DNA from: Streptomyces coelicoflavus | Lineage (GTDB): Bacteria > Actinomycetota > Actinomycetes > Streptomycetales > Streptomycetaceae | Assembly (NCBI RefSeq): GCF_003112555.1 | Contig: NZ_BEWB01000010.1 | Span: 1-64,000 of the forward strand | Direction of reading: 5' to 3' | DNA: 64,000 bases | Part shown: piece after piece, positions 1 to 8,258 of the stretch | Layout: the number at the start of each line of letters is the position of its first letter | Position numbering within the stretch: position 1 is the first letter of the stretch | The notes under the pieces: generated by a model | Seen by the model: the letters and a program-made list of their open reading frames with translations, nothing else | What the model was told of the DNA's origin: nothing | Database searches by the model: none | Translations under genes and position numbers: made by a program

Positions 1-80
1 AGTTCTGAGGCAACGACCGTTGCCGGCTTTGAGTAGAACGCACAATTGAAGAGTGTGCTTGTTCGCTCGAAACCATTAGG
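1..80 (+). other. 23S-5S rRNA internal spacer
   Basis: This is the transcribed spacer of an rRNA operon. It runs directly into the 5S gene and resembles the sequence that follows the 23S 3' end in Streptomyces rRNA operons. The mature 23S end itself appears to lie just upstream of the window, so no 23S is called. It should hold RNase processing signals, but I cannot place the cut sites. Confidence 0.7.
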
Positions 81-199
81 GTTTCGGTGGTCATAGCGTA
101 GGGGAAACGCCCGGTTACATTTCGAACCCGGAAGCTAAGCCTTACAGCGCCGATGGTACTGCAGGGGGGACCCTGTGGGAGAGTAGGACGCCGCCGAAC
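81..199 (+). rRNA. rrf: 5S ribosomal RNA
   Basis: The sequence matches the actinobacterial 5S rRNA pattern throughout. It has a GTTTCGGTGGTCAT 5' strand that pairs with the GACGCCGCCGAAC 3' strand, the conserved CCGAACCCGGAAGCTAAGC-type loop region (here with TTCGAACCC) and the GATGGTACTGCAGGGGGGA segment. It is the last gene of an rRNA operon whose 16S and 23S lie before the window. Ends are placed by helix I pairing and could shift by 1-3 bases. Confidence 0.95.
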
Positions 200-208
200 A
201 ATCTTTGG

Positions 209-255
209 AAAGGACCCCTGGTCCCCAGCGTTCAGCTGGGGACCAGGGGTCCTTT
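209..255 (+). terminator. rRNA operon intrinsic terminator
   Basis: A perfect 21-bp stem (209-229 with 235-255) closes a 5-base GTTCA loop and is followed by CGTTTTT. It starts about 10 bases after the 5S gene, so it is the operon terminator. It has a T-run, unlike most terminators in this high-GC window. Confidence 0.93.
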
Positions 256-328
256 CGTTTTTCCAGGGCGCACCGGGTACCCGGTTGCGCGAGAATGACT
301 TGCGGTACCGAAGACAGGAGTCACCACG

Positions 329-2239
329 ATGTCCACCAACTCTCCCGACGACCGACCGGAGCGCGACCAGCGGCGACGGGACAGTGGTGACCGCGGCGGG
401 TTCCGCCGCGACGACCGCCGGGGCAACGACCGCCGCGATGACCGTGGTGGGCAGCGCGGTGGCTTCCGCCGTGACGACCGTGACCGTGGACCGCGTCGTG
501 ACGACCGTCCTCCCTTCCGCCGCGACGACCGTCGTGATGACCGGGGCGGCGATCGTCCATCTTTCCGCCGTGACGATCGCGGAGACCGTGGCGACCGTCC
601 GTCCTTCCGCCGTGACGATCGCGGAGACCGTCCCTCATACCGTCGGGACGACCGTCGGGACGACCGGGGCGGCGACCGTCCGTCCTTCCGTCGGGACGAC
701 CGTCGGGACGACCGGGGCGGCGACCGTCCGTCCTTCCGTCGTGACGACCGCCGTGATGACCGGGGCGGCGACCGTCCGTCCTTCCGTCGCGACGACCGCC
801 GTGACGAGCGGCGTGACGACCGTCCCCCCTTCCGCCGTGACGACAGGCGCGACGACCGCCGCGATGACCGTGGTGGGCAGCGCGGTGGCTTCCGCCGTGA
901 CGACCGTGACCGTGGACCGCGTCGTGACGACCGTCCTCCCTTCCGCCGTGACGACCGTCGTGATGACCGGGGTGGCGACCGTCCGTCTTTCCGTCGTGAC
1001 GACCGTCGGGACGACCGGGGCGGCGACCGTCCGTCCTTCCGCCGCGACGATCGCGGAGACCGTCCTTCATACCGTCGGGACGACCGTCGGGACGACCGGG
1101 GTGGCGACCGTCCGTCTTTCCGTCGCGACGACCGCCGTGACGAGCGGCGCGACGACCGTCCCCCCTTCCGCCGTGACGACAGGCGCGACGACCGCCGGGG
1201 CGACGACCGCGGTGGTTTCCGTCGTGACGACCGTGGCGACCGCGGTGGTTTCCGCCGGGACGACAACCGTGGTGAGCGTGGCGGATTCGGTCGGCGTGAC
1301 GACCGGCGTGACGACGGCCGGGGTGGCGACCGCGGTGGGTTCCGTGGGCGGGACGACCGCGGTGGACGCGGGCCCCGTCGTGACGACCGCGGTGGGCGGC
1401 CCGGCGGGTACCGGGGGCGCGACGACCGGCAGGGTGGCGGTGGCCGGTTCCGTGAGGAGCGCGACCGCGACCGGGAGCCGATCAAGCGCCTGCCGATCCC
1501 CGAGGAGGTCACGGGCGACGAGATCGACAAGGACGTGCGGCAGGAGCTGCAGAGCCTGCCCAAGACGCTCGCGGAGGACGTCGCCAGGAACCTGGTGATG
1601 GTCGCGCGGCTGCTCGACGAGGACCCGGAGGCCGCGTACGGGTACTCCAGGGTGGCCCTGCGTCTGGCCTCCCGCGTCGCCGCCGTACGCGAGGCGGCCG
1701 GCTTCGCCGCGTACGCCAACCAGAAGTACAGCGAGGCGCTGGCGGAGTTCCGGGCCGCCCGGCGGATGACCGGGTCGGTGGAGCTGTGGCCGGTGATGGC
1801 CGACTGCGAGCGTGGGCTGGGCCGGCCGGAGAAGGCGCTGGACATGGCCGGCGCCCCCGAGGTGCACAAGCTGGACAAGGCCGGTCAGGTCGAGATGCGC
1901 CTCGTGGCCGCCGGTGCCCGGCGTGACATGGGACAGCTGGACGCGGCCATCGTGACGTTGCAGAGCCCCGAGCTGGCCTCCCACTCCGTACAGCCCTGGA
2001 CCGCGCGGCTGCGTTACGCCTACGCCGACGCCCTGCTGGCCGCGGGCCGGGAGCAGGAGGCGCGGGAATGGTTCGCGAAGGCCGTGGAGTCCGACCGGGA
2101 CGGCAGCACGGACGCCTCCGACCGGCTCGCCGAGCTGGACGGCGTGGAGTTCATGGACGCCCTGGACGAGGACGAGGACGAGACCGGGTCAGGTGGTGAC
2201 GTGGAGGGTTCTTCCGCCGAGGACGGCGACAAGGACTGA
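329..2239 (+). CDS. Arg/Asp-rich repeat protein with TPR-like C-terminal domain
   Basis: The 636-residue product has two parts. Residues ~1-385 are a low-complexity, mixed-charge tract built from units such as RRDDRGGDRPSF, dominated by Arg, Asp and Gly and containing many RGG/RDDR motifs. Residues ~390-610 are a normal, mostly helical TPR-like domain, and the tail is acidic. The ATG has AGGAG 8 bases upstream, and a 14-bp palindrome (272-285) lies in the leader. By position before a HAD phosphatase and the tlyA-nadK-recN block it corresponds to the TPR protein I recall at Rv1691; that protein is not known to me to carry the repeat tract. The tract suggests RNA binding or phase separation, which with the 5S neighbour hints at a ribosome role. 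This is inference; no function is established. Confidence 0.88.
   Translation: MSTNSPDDRPERDQRRRDSGDRGGFRRDDRRGNDRRDDRGGQRGGFRRDDRDRGPRRDDRPPFRRDDRRDDRGGDRPSFRRDDRGDRGDRPSFRRDDRGDRPSYRRDDRRDDRGGDRPSFRRDDRRDDRGGDRPSFRRDDRRDDRGGDRPSFRRDDRRDERRDDRPPFRRDDRRDDRRDDRGGQRGGFRRDDRDRGPRRDDRPPFRRDDRRDDRGGDRPSFRRDDRRDDRGGDRPSFRRDDRGDRPSYRRDDRRDDRGGDRPSFRRDDRRDERRDDRPPFRRDDRRDDRRGDDRGGFRRDDRGDRGGFRRDDNRGERGGFGRRDDRRDDGRGGDRGGFRGRDDRGGRGPRRDDRGGRPGGYRGRDDRQGGGGRFREERDRDREPIKRLPIPEEVTGDEIDKDVRQELQSLPKTLAEDVARNLVMVARLLDEDPEAAYGYSRVALRLASRVAAVREAAGFAAYANQKYSEALAEFRAARRMTGSVELWPVMADCERGLGRPEKALDMAGAPEVHKLDKAGQVEMRLVAAGARRDMGQLDAAIVTLQSPELASHSVQPWTARLRYAYADALLAAGREQEAREWFAKAVESDRDGSTDASDRLAELDGVEFMDALDEDEDETGSGGDVEGSSAEDGDKD
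427..977 (+). repeat. 125-bp near-identical direct repeats inside the RDDR coding tract
   Basis: Bases 427-551 reappear at 853-977 with only two differences (523/949 and 547/973), a 426-base (142-codon) offset that keeps frame. Shorter copies of the same units fill the rest of 370-1340, for example 608-673 and 1040-1105. The near identity points to recent in-frame duplication or gene conversion. Confidence 0.85.
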
Positions 2240-2251
2240 CGTCCCCTACGG

Positions 2252-2288
2252 CGAGGGGGCGGGCCCGTGTACCGGGCCCGCCCCCTCG
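2252..2288. terminator. bidirectional hairpin terminator
   Basis: A perfect 16-bp GC stem (2252-2267 with 2273-2288) closes a TGTAC loop. It lies between the stop of the repeat protein and the convergent DUF1015 gene, so it probably ends both transcripts. There is no U-tract, as is usual in Streptomyces. Confidence 0.85.
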
Positions 2289-2305
2289 TCCCGTTGTGGA
2301 CGGGG

Positions 2306-3598
2306 TCAGACGTCGAGCGCGCGGAGCACCAGGCCGGAGGCCGGTTTCGGGCCGAAGGACGTCGACTTGCGGGGCATCGTGACGCCCTGGCGGGCCAGTT
2401 CGCGGACGACCTCCTCGCGGACCGGGTGCATCAGCACCGCCGTGCCGCCGTCGCGTTCGGCCTTCTCCACGGTGGCCGCCGTGTCGTGGATGTAGGAGAT
2501 GTGGGCCGCCGAGTCGTCGGGGACCTGCCAGACGTGGGCGAGGAGTGTGGCGTGCAGGACAGTGGCGTCCAGGGTGCGCCAGGCCTCGGGCCGGTCGGTG
2601 GGGACCGTGCGCGCCAGTAGGCCGGGGTCCGGCAGGTCGACCAGGTGGAAGGCGCCGTCGCCGGCGAGGAGGAAGGCGTTGCCCGCGTCGGCCGCCTTCG
2701 CCAGGGTCTCCAGGGACCCGTCCAGGGACGTGTCGAGGCGGCGGACGCGGAAGTGCCCGTCCAGGGCGGCCACCGCGTCGCGCACCGGGACGCCGTGCAG
2801 CAGGCGGTGGATGGCGCGGACGCGGAGCGGGTAGCGGACCGTGTCGACCAGGAGGACGAGACCGTGGTCCCAGGGGCTGGGGGAGGGGTGCTCCGCGCGG
2901 AGGGTGCGGTAGGTGGCCCAGCGGTGGTGGCCGTCCGCGATGAGGGCCTGCTGCCGGGACAGCTCGGCCTGGACGCCGGCCACGGTGTCCGGGTCGGTGA
3001 CCGACCACAGGCGGTGGCGGAAACCGTCCTCCGTGGTCGTGGCGAGGAGCGGCGGCTGTGCGGCCGTGCGTTCCACGAGGGCGGTGGTGACCGGTGTCTC
3101 GTCGTCGCCGCGGTAGGTCAGGAGCAGAGGCTCGAGGTTCGCCCGGGTGGCCCGCATGAGGGCCGCGCGGTCGGCGACGACATGGGACATGACGTCCTCG
3201 TGCGGCAGGACCACCTGCTCGGAGGGGTCCGACACGCGCACGGCGCCGATGATGCCGCGCTGGAGCATCCCTTCTCCGTCGCGCTGTTCGTAGACGTACA
3301 GGCCCGGTTCGGGGTCGGTGGTCAGGACGCCCTCCGCGGTCCAGCGCCGCAGGGTGCGGGCGGCCTGCCCGTTGCGTGCTTCGGGCGTGGCGGCCTGGGG
3401 CAGGATCAGCCGGACGATGTTGTACGGGTCGGCCGACTCGAGGTGGAGCAGGCCGTCGGGGCGGACCACGACGTCGTAGGGCGGGGAGGTCACGGCGGCC
3501 AGGCTGCCGACCCGGTCGGGGTCGTAGCGGAGGCCTCGGAACGGGGTGAGTTCCAGGCCCCGGCGCGCCGTTGCTTCCGGGTGACCTGCAGAGTTCAT
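2306..3598 (-). CDS. DUF1015 family protein
   Basis: A 430-residue cytoplasmic protein with the hallmarks of DUF1015: an N-terminal SPPYDVV segment and a central DGHHRWATY motif. Length fits the family. No biochemical role is established for the family that I know of. The ATG has only a weak GGG upstream. It is divergent from the HAD phosphatase, with 72 bases between the starts, so the two may share a control region. No signal peptide or membrane segment is seen. Confidence 0.88.
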   Translation of the reverse strand: MNSAGHPEATARRGLELTPFRGLRYDPDRVGSLAAVTSPPYDVVVRPDGLLHLESADPYNIVRLILPQAATPEARNGQAARTLRRWTAEGVLTTDPEPGLYVYEQRDGEGMLQRGIIGAVRVSDPSEQVVLPHEDVMSHVVADRAALMRATRANLEPLLLTYRGDDETPVTTALVERTAAQPPLLATTTEDGFRHRLWSVTDPDTVAGVQAELSRQQALIADGHHRWATYRTLRAEHPSPSPWDHGLVLLVDTVRYPLRVRAIHRLLHGVPVRDAVAALDGHFRVRRLDTSLDGSLETLAKAADAGNAFLLAGDGAFHLVDLPDPGLLARTVPTDRPEAWRTLDATVLHATLLAHVWQVPDDSAAHISYIHDTAATVEKAERDGGTAVLMHPVREEVVRELARQGVTMPRKSTSFGPKPASGLVLRALDV

Positions 3599-3670
3599 CC
3601 CGGCATCGTACGTGTGTCAGTGGGATGGGGGATGATCGGGGGAAAGGCGACCAACGAGGAGCGATGTGCG

Positions 3671-4702
3671 ATGAGCCGGAGCGTCAGGACGAGGCCCGAG
3701 GGCAGTGGGCAGGGCCTGAACGAGGCCTATGACACGGCGCTGCTCGACCTGGACGGCGTGGTGTACGCCGGGGGGAACGCGATCGCCCACGCCGTCGAGT
3801 CCCTCGGCACCGCCCGGGACGGCGGCATGCGCCTGGCGTACGTCACCAACAACGCGCTCCGCACGCCCGACACGGTGGCCGCGCACCTGACCGAGCTGGG
3901 GATACCGACGGACGCCGGTGACGTCATCACCTCGGCGCAGGCGGTGGCCCGGCTGATCGCCGAGCAGGTGCCCTCGGGGGCGCGGGTGCTGGTGATCGGC
4001 GGCGAGGGGCTGCGCGTGGCGCTGCGCGAGCGCGGTCTCGAGCCGGTGGAGTCGGCCGAGGACGATCCGGCGGCCGTCGTGCAGGGATTCGGCGGCCCGG
4101 AGCTGCCGTGGGGGCGGTTCGCCGAGGCCTCTTACGCGATCGCGCGCGGTGTCCCCTGGTACGCCTCCAACACCGATCTGACCATCCCGGGCGCCCGGGG
4201 GATCGCTCCGGGCAACGGCGCGGCGGTGGAGGTCGTGCGGATCGCGACCGGTGCCGAGCCGCAGGTCGCGGGGAAGCCGTTGCCGCCCATGCACCGGGAG
4301 ACGATCCTGCGGACCGGCGCGCAGCGACCGCTGGTGGTGGGCGACCGCCTGGACACGGACATCGAGGGGGCGTTCAACGGGGAGGTCGACTCGCTGCTCG
4401 TCCTGACCGGCGTGACCGACGGGGCGCAGCTGCTGGCGGCGCCGCCGCAGCACCGGCCGACGTACGTCGACGCCGACCTGCGCGGGCTGCTCACCGGCCA
4501 GCCGGAGGTCACCGGTCACGCGGACGACGGCTTCCGCTGCGGCGGCTGGACGGCGACGGCCGGTGCGGAGCGGCTGGAGCTGACGGGCGACGGCGCGGAG
4601 CTGGACGGGCTGCGGGCCCTGTGCGCGGCGGCCTGGACGGCGGGCGGCGAGCAGGGGTGCGGGCTGGACTCGGGGAAGGCGCTGGCGCGTTTGGGGTTGT
4701 GA
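3671..4702 (+). CDS. HAD-IIA family phosphatase (Rv1692-like)
   Basis: The 343-residue product has the HAD class IIA motifs in order: DLDGVVY (motif I, nucleophile Asp), TNN (motif II) and GDRLDTDI (motif IV). The family includes p-nitrophenylphosphatase/NagD types, and the mycobacterial homologue in the same gene neighbourhood, Rv1692, is known as a glycerol-3-phosphate phosphatase. Detergent-like glycerophosphate removal in lipid turnover is therefore the best guess. The ATG at 3671 is chosen because GAGGAGC lies about 9 bases upstream. The reading frame stays open far upstream, but that stretch is antisense to DUF1015. The C-terminal ~70 residues go beyond the HAD fold and I cannot assign them. 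Confidence 0.88.
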   Translation: MSRSVRTRPEGSGQGLNEAYDTALLDLDGVVYAGGNAIAHAVESLGTARDGGMRLAYVTNNALRTPDTVAAHLTELGIPTDAGDVITSAQAVARLIAEQVPSGARVLVIGGEGLRVALRERGLEPVESAEDDPAAVVQGFGGPELPWGRFAEASYAIARGVPWYASNTDLTIPGARGIAPGNGAAVEVVRIATGAEPQVAGKPLPPMHRETILRTGAQRPLVVGDRLDTDIEGAFNGEVDSLLVLTGVTDGAQLLAAPPQHRPTYVDADLRGLLTGQPEVTGHADDGFRCGGWTATAGAERLELTGDGAELDGLRALCAAAWTAGGEQGCGLDSGKALARLGL

Positions 4703-4828
4703 GACGGCGTACGGGGAAGGCGCCCGTCCACGGGCCGGAGTGGGTCGGAGCGAGCCGGAGTGTGCCGGGGCTGCCAGTGCCTGCCGGGCCGGGGGCCTCT
4801 GGGCGGCCCTCGGGATCATGATCGATTG

Positions 4829-4847
4829 GCAGGGTAGGCTAACCTAA
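4829..4847 (+). promoter_or_regulatory. iron box (DmdR1/IdeR-type operator)
   Basis: GCAGGGTAGGCTAACCTAA matches the actinobacterial iron-box consensus TTAGGTTAGGCTAACCTAA at 16 of 19 positions. It ends 4 bases before the GTG of the first siderophore permease gene, so iron-loaded DmdR/IdeR should repress the operon by covering the transcription start. Confidence 0.88.
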
Positions 4848-4851
4848 CTGC

Positions 4852-5898
4852 GTGTTGGTCGAGAGTCCCCCCGAACAGCGCGCGGAGACCGCTCCCGCGC
4901 CGCCCGCCAAGCGCCGTCTCCTGCGTGCCGCGGGGCTGCCCGTCTCCGTCGCGGTCCTGGTGTTCGTCGCGTTGGCGAGCATCGCGATCGGTGCCAAGGA
5001 CCTGTCCCTGGCACAGGTCTGGCACGGTCTCTTCCACGACTCGGGCACCTACGGCGACGTCGTCGTCGGCGAGCGGCTGTCGCGGACCGTGCTCGGCCTG
5101 CTGGCCGGCGCCGCCCTCGGTCTCGCGGGAGCCGTGCTCCAGGCGCTGACCCGTAATCCGCTGGCCGACCCCGGACTGCTCGGCATCAACGCGGGCGCCT
5201 CGGCGGCCGTCGTCACGGGCATCACCTTCTTCGGCGTCACCTCGCTGACCGGGTACGTCTGGTTCGCCTTCGCCGGTGCGGCGGGGGTCGGCGCGCTGGT
5301 CTGGTTCCTGGGCGGCAGCCGGGGGGCCACGCCGGTGCGGCTGGTGCTGGCCGGCACCGCGATCAGCGCCGCGCTCTTCGGCTACCTCCAGGCCGTGATG
5401 ATCATGGACGACGCGGCGCTGGGCCGGATGCGCTTCTGGACGGTCGGTTCGCTCGCCTCGGCGACGACCGGAACCATCAAGGAAGTGCTGCCCTTCTTCG
5501 TGACGGGCACGGTCCTCGCGCTCGCGCTCGCCCGGCCGCTCAACGCCATGGAGATGGGCGACGACACCGCCAAGGCCCTCGGCGCCAACCTGAACCGGAC
5601 GCGGGCGCTGGCCATGCTCGCCGCGACCGTGCTGTGCGGGGCCGCGACGGCGGCCTGCGGGCCGATCGTCTTCGTCGGGCTGATGATCCCGCACATCGTC
5701 CGTTCCTTCACCGGACCCGACATGCGCTGGATCCTCCCGTACGCGGCGATCCTGTCCCCGGTGCTGCTGCTCGGCGCGGACGTGCTGGGCCGGATCGTCG
5801 CACGGCCCTCGGAGCTCCAGGTCGGCATCGTCACCGCCGTCCTGGGCGGGCCGGTCTTCATCTTTCTCGTACGACGGCGGAGGACGGCCCAGCTGTGA
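4852..5898 (+). CDS. iron-siderophore ABC transporter permease (FecCD family), first subunit
   Basis: A 348-residue polytopic membrane protein with the FecCD signature NPLADPGLLG, then Gly/Ala-rich transmembrane helices and a late GLMIPH motif that contacts the ATPase. It forms the heterodimeric channel with the next gene and imports Fe(III)-siderophores. The GTG lies right behind the iron box with no good ribosome site, so the mRNA could be leaderless or nearly so. The stop overlaps the next GTG by four bases. No substrate-binding lipoprotein gene is present in the operon, so one encoded elsewhere must serve it. Confidence 0.93.
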   Translation: MLVESPPEQRAETAPAPPAKRRLLRAAGLPVSVAVLVFVALASIAIGAKDLSLAQVWHGLFHDSGTYGDVVVGERLSRTVLGLLAGAALGLAGAVLQALTRNPLADPGLLGINAGASAAVVTGITFFGVTSLTGYVWFAFAGAAGVGALVWFLGGSRGATPVRLVLAGTAISAALFGYLQAVMIMDDAALGRMRFWTVGSLASATTGTIKEVLPFFVTGTVLALALARPLNAMEMGDDTAKALGANLNRTRALAMLAATVLCGAATAACGPIVFVGLMIPHIVRSFTGPDMRWILPYAAILSPVLLLGADVLGRIVARPSELQVGIVTAVLGGPVFIFLVRRRRTAQL

Positions 5899-6950
5899 AG
5901 AACGGGAAGACCGTGAAGACCAACCGTGCCGTGCGTACCCCGGGAGGGCTGTCCCTCCGCCTCGACGTGCGGGCCACCGTCGTGGTCGCCCTGCTGCTGC
6001 TCGTCGCCGTCGCCGCGAGCGTGCTGCTGATCGGCACGGGGGACTTCGACATACCGGCCGTCGACGTGCTGAAGACCCTGGTCGGCCAGGGCAACGCCGG
6101 GCAGGAGTTCATCGTCAACGAACTGCGGCTGCCGCGGGTCCTGGTCGGACTGCTGGTCGGCGGCGCGCTCGGCGTCGGCGGCGCGCTCTTCCAAGCCATC
6201 TCCCGCAACCCGCTGGGCAGTCCGGACGTACTGGGTCTCGGGCAGGGTGCGACGGCCGGCGCGCTCATCATGATCGTCCTGTTCTCCGGCAGCTCGGCCC
6301 AGGTCACCGTCGGCGCGCTGGTCGGCGGCCTGGTGACCGGCGTCGCCATCTACCTGCTCGCCTGGAAGCGGGGCGTGCACGGATACCGGCTGGTCCTGGT
6401 CGGCATCGGCGTGTCCGCGATCGTCACGGCGGTCAACGGATACCTGCTCACCCGCGCCGACATCGTCGACGCCTCCCGCGCCGTCGTCTGGATGACCGGC
6501 TCCCTCAACGGCCGTGACTGGGACCAGGTGTGGCCCCTGCTCGCGCTGTGCGCCGTGCTCGTGCCGCTCGTGCTCACCAACGGACGGGCGCTGCGGATGA
6601 TGGAGATGGGCGACGACGTTTCGTACGCCCTCGGGGTGCGCGTCGAGCGGGTGCGGGCGCTGCTGATGGTGGCCGCCGTCCTGCTGACCGCCTCGGCCAC
6701 CGCCGCCGCCGGACCGGTCAGCTTCGTCGCGCTCACCGCGCCGCAGCTCGCCCGGCGCCTGACCCGTTCGCCCGGCCCCAACCTGGTGCCGTCCCTGTGC
6801 ATGGGCGCCGCACTGCTGGTCAGCGCCGACTGGATCTCGCAGCGTGCCTTCGGCGCCGACCAGCTGCCCGTGGGCGTCGTCACCGGCGTACTGGGCGGCG
6901 TCTACCTGCTGTGGCTGCTGGTCACCGAGCGCAAGGCGGGCCGGATATGA
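5895..6950 (+). CDS. iron-siderophore ABC transporter permease (FecCD family), second subunit
   Basis: The 351-residue partner permease has a short basic N-terminus, NPLGSPDVLG signature, repeated hydrophobic helices and FVALTAPQLARR near the C-terminus as the coupling region. GTG at 5895 overlaps the previous stop (GTGA). Its own stop overlaps the ATPase start (ATGA), so the three genes are translationally coupled. The frame is open from 5634, but that upstream part is the other permease read out of frame. Confidence 0.93.
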   Translation: MKNGKTVKTNRAVRTPGGLSLRLDVRATVVVALLLLVAVAASVLLIGTGDFDIPAVDVLKTLVGQGNAGQEFIVNELRLPRVLVGLLVGGALGVGGALFQAISRNPLGSPDVLGLGQGATAGALIMIVLFSGSSAQVTVGALVGGLVTGVAIYLLAWKRGVHGYRLVLVGIGVSAIVTAVNGYLLTRADIVDASRAVVWMTGSLNGRDWDQVWPLLALCAVLVPLVLTNGRALRMMEMGDDVSYALGVRVERVRALLMVAAVLLTASATAAAGPVSFVALTAPQLARRLTRSPGPNLVPSLCMGAALLVSADWISQRAFGADQLPVGVVTGVLGGVYLLWLLVTERKAGRI

Positions 6951-7885
6951 GCGCCGGAGGCGACACCCGCAGCGGGGCCGGGAACCAGAGGAGCGAGAAC
7001 CAAAGGAGCAACGTGAACCGCCTGACCGCCGAGAACGTCACCCTCGCCTACGACCAGCGGGTCATCGCGGAGAAGCTGTCGGTGGAGATACCCGACAACT
7101 CCTTCACGGTGATCGTCGGCCCGAACGCGTGCGGCAAGTCCACCCTGCTGCGGGCCCTGTCGCGGATGCTCAAGCCGAGCGACGGCCGGGTGCTGCTCGA
7201 CGGTTCGGTCATCCAGTCGATGCCCGCCAAGAAGGTGGCGCGGACCCTCGGCCTGCTCCCGCAGTCGTCCATCGCGCCCGACGGCATCACCGTCGGGGAC
7301 CTCGTCGGCCGCGGCCGCTACCCGCACCAGGGCATCCTGCGCCAGTGGTCGGCCGAGGACGAGCGGGTCGTCCAGGAGGCGATGGCCCAGACCGGCATCG
7401 CCGAGCTGGCCGACCGCTACGTCGACGAACTCTCCGGCGGCCAGCGCCAGCGCGTGTGGATCGCCATGGCGCTCGCCCAGCAGACGCCGCTGCTGCTGCT
7501 CGACGAACCGACGACGTACCTGGACATCCAGCACCAGATCGACGTCCTCGACCTGTGCGCGGAGCTCCACGAGGAGCAGGGCCGCACCCTGGTGGCCGTC
7601 CTGCACGACCTGAACCACGCCGCCCGCTACGCCACCCACCTCATCGCCCTGCGCGGCGGGGAGGTCATCGCCGAGGGCGCGCCGAAGGACATCGTCACCG
7701 CCGACCTGGTCGAGCGGGTCTTCGGGCTGCGCTGCCAGGTCATCGACGACCCGGAGACGGGTACGCCGCTGGTGGTGCCGGCCGCCCGCAAAGGACGCAC
7801 CAAGCAGGTGGACAAGCAGGCGAACAAGCAGACGGACGAGCAGACGGACAAGCAGGTGAAGGCGGTCGCTACAGGAGCTTCCTGA
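6947..7885 (+). CDS. iron-siderophore ABC transporter ATP-binding protein (FecE-like)
   Basis: ATPase of the importer, 312 residues. Walker A is GPNACGKST, signature LSGGQRQR, Walker B LLLLDEPTTYLD and H-loop LHDLNHAARY. The ATG at 6947 overlaps the permease stop. A second start, GTG 7013, has AAAGGAG just upstream and gives the family-typical N-terminus MNRLTAENVTLAYD, so the first 22 residues may not be made. The C-terminus ends in an unusual Lys/Gln/Asp four-residue repeat tail (coded by 7800-7860). The last 17 bases overlap the convergent SCP2-like gene. Confidence 0.92.
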   Translation: MSAGGDTRSGAGNQRSENQRSNVNRLTAENVTLAYDQRVIAEKLSVEIPDNSFTVIVGPNACGKSTLLRALSRMLKPSDGRVLLDGSVIQSMPAKKVARTLGLLPQSSIAPDGITVGDLVGRGRYPHQGILRQWSAEDERVVQEAMAQTGIAELADRYVDELSGGQRQRVWIAMALAQQTPLLLLDEPTTYLDIQHQIDVLDLCAELHEEQGRTLVAVLHDLNHAARYATHLIALRGGEVIAEGAPKDIVTADLVERVFGLRCQVIDDPETGTPLVVPAARKGRTKQVDKQANKQTDEQTDKQVKAVATGAS

Positions 7886-8216
7886 GCCGGAACAGGTCGC
7901 GCAGGCCCGCCTCCAGCTTCACCCGGCCCGAGCCCCAGGCCCTGGCGAAGTTCAGTTCGCCCGCCACCAGGGCCACCAGGTCGTCGCCGGTCATCGACAG
8001 CCTGATCTCGGCCTTCTCGCGCGGCGGGCCCTCGAGGGTCTCGCGCACGTCGATGCGGCCGTCCGCCATGCGCCCGGCGAAGGTGACGTCCAGGTCGGTG
8101 ATGTGACAGCTCACCGAGCGGTCCAGCTCCGTGGCCGCCCGCACGTCCCCTTCGGCGCCGCGCATGCTGTCCGAAAGCTTCTCGAGTGCGGCACGGCACT
8201 CCTCAGTCGTCGCCAT
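7869..8216 (-). CDS. SCP2-like sterol-binding-fold protein
   Basis: A 115-residue protein resembling the SCP2 sterol-transfer fold: an N-terminal helix, then alternating strands (DRSVSCHITDLDVTFAGRM) and a helix ending LSMTGDDLVALVAGELNFARAW. In bacteria such single-domain proteins may bind lipids or hydrophobic ligands. Its 3' end overlaps the ATPase gene by 17 bases. ATG 8216 is chosen as the only start upstream of the conserved region. Family assignment is by pattern only. Confidence 0.7.
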   Translation of the reverse strand: MATTEECRAALEKLSDSMRGAEGDVRAATELDRSVSCHITDLDVTFAGRMADGRIDVRETLEGPPREKAEIRLSMTGDDLVALVAGELNFARAWGSGRVKLEAGLRDLFRLRKLL

Positions 8217-8258
8217 CGCGACCGACCGTACCCCAGCACCACGCGGTAGCGTCGGGGC

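Noticed and set aside
232..1878. Long minus-strand open frame of SRRSSRRKDGR-type repeats opposite the RDDR protein
   Set aside because: It is the complement of the repetitive coding tract. The plus-strand frame has the ribosome site, TPR domain and correct terminators, so this is a shadow.
2645..3670. Long N-terminal extension of the HAD phosphatase
   Set aside because: It is antisense to the DUF1015 gene, and the family and ribosome site place the start at 3671.
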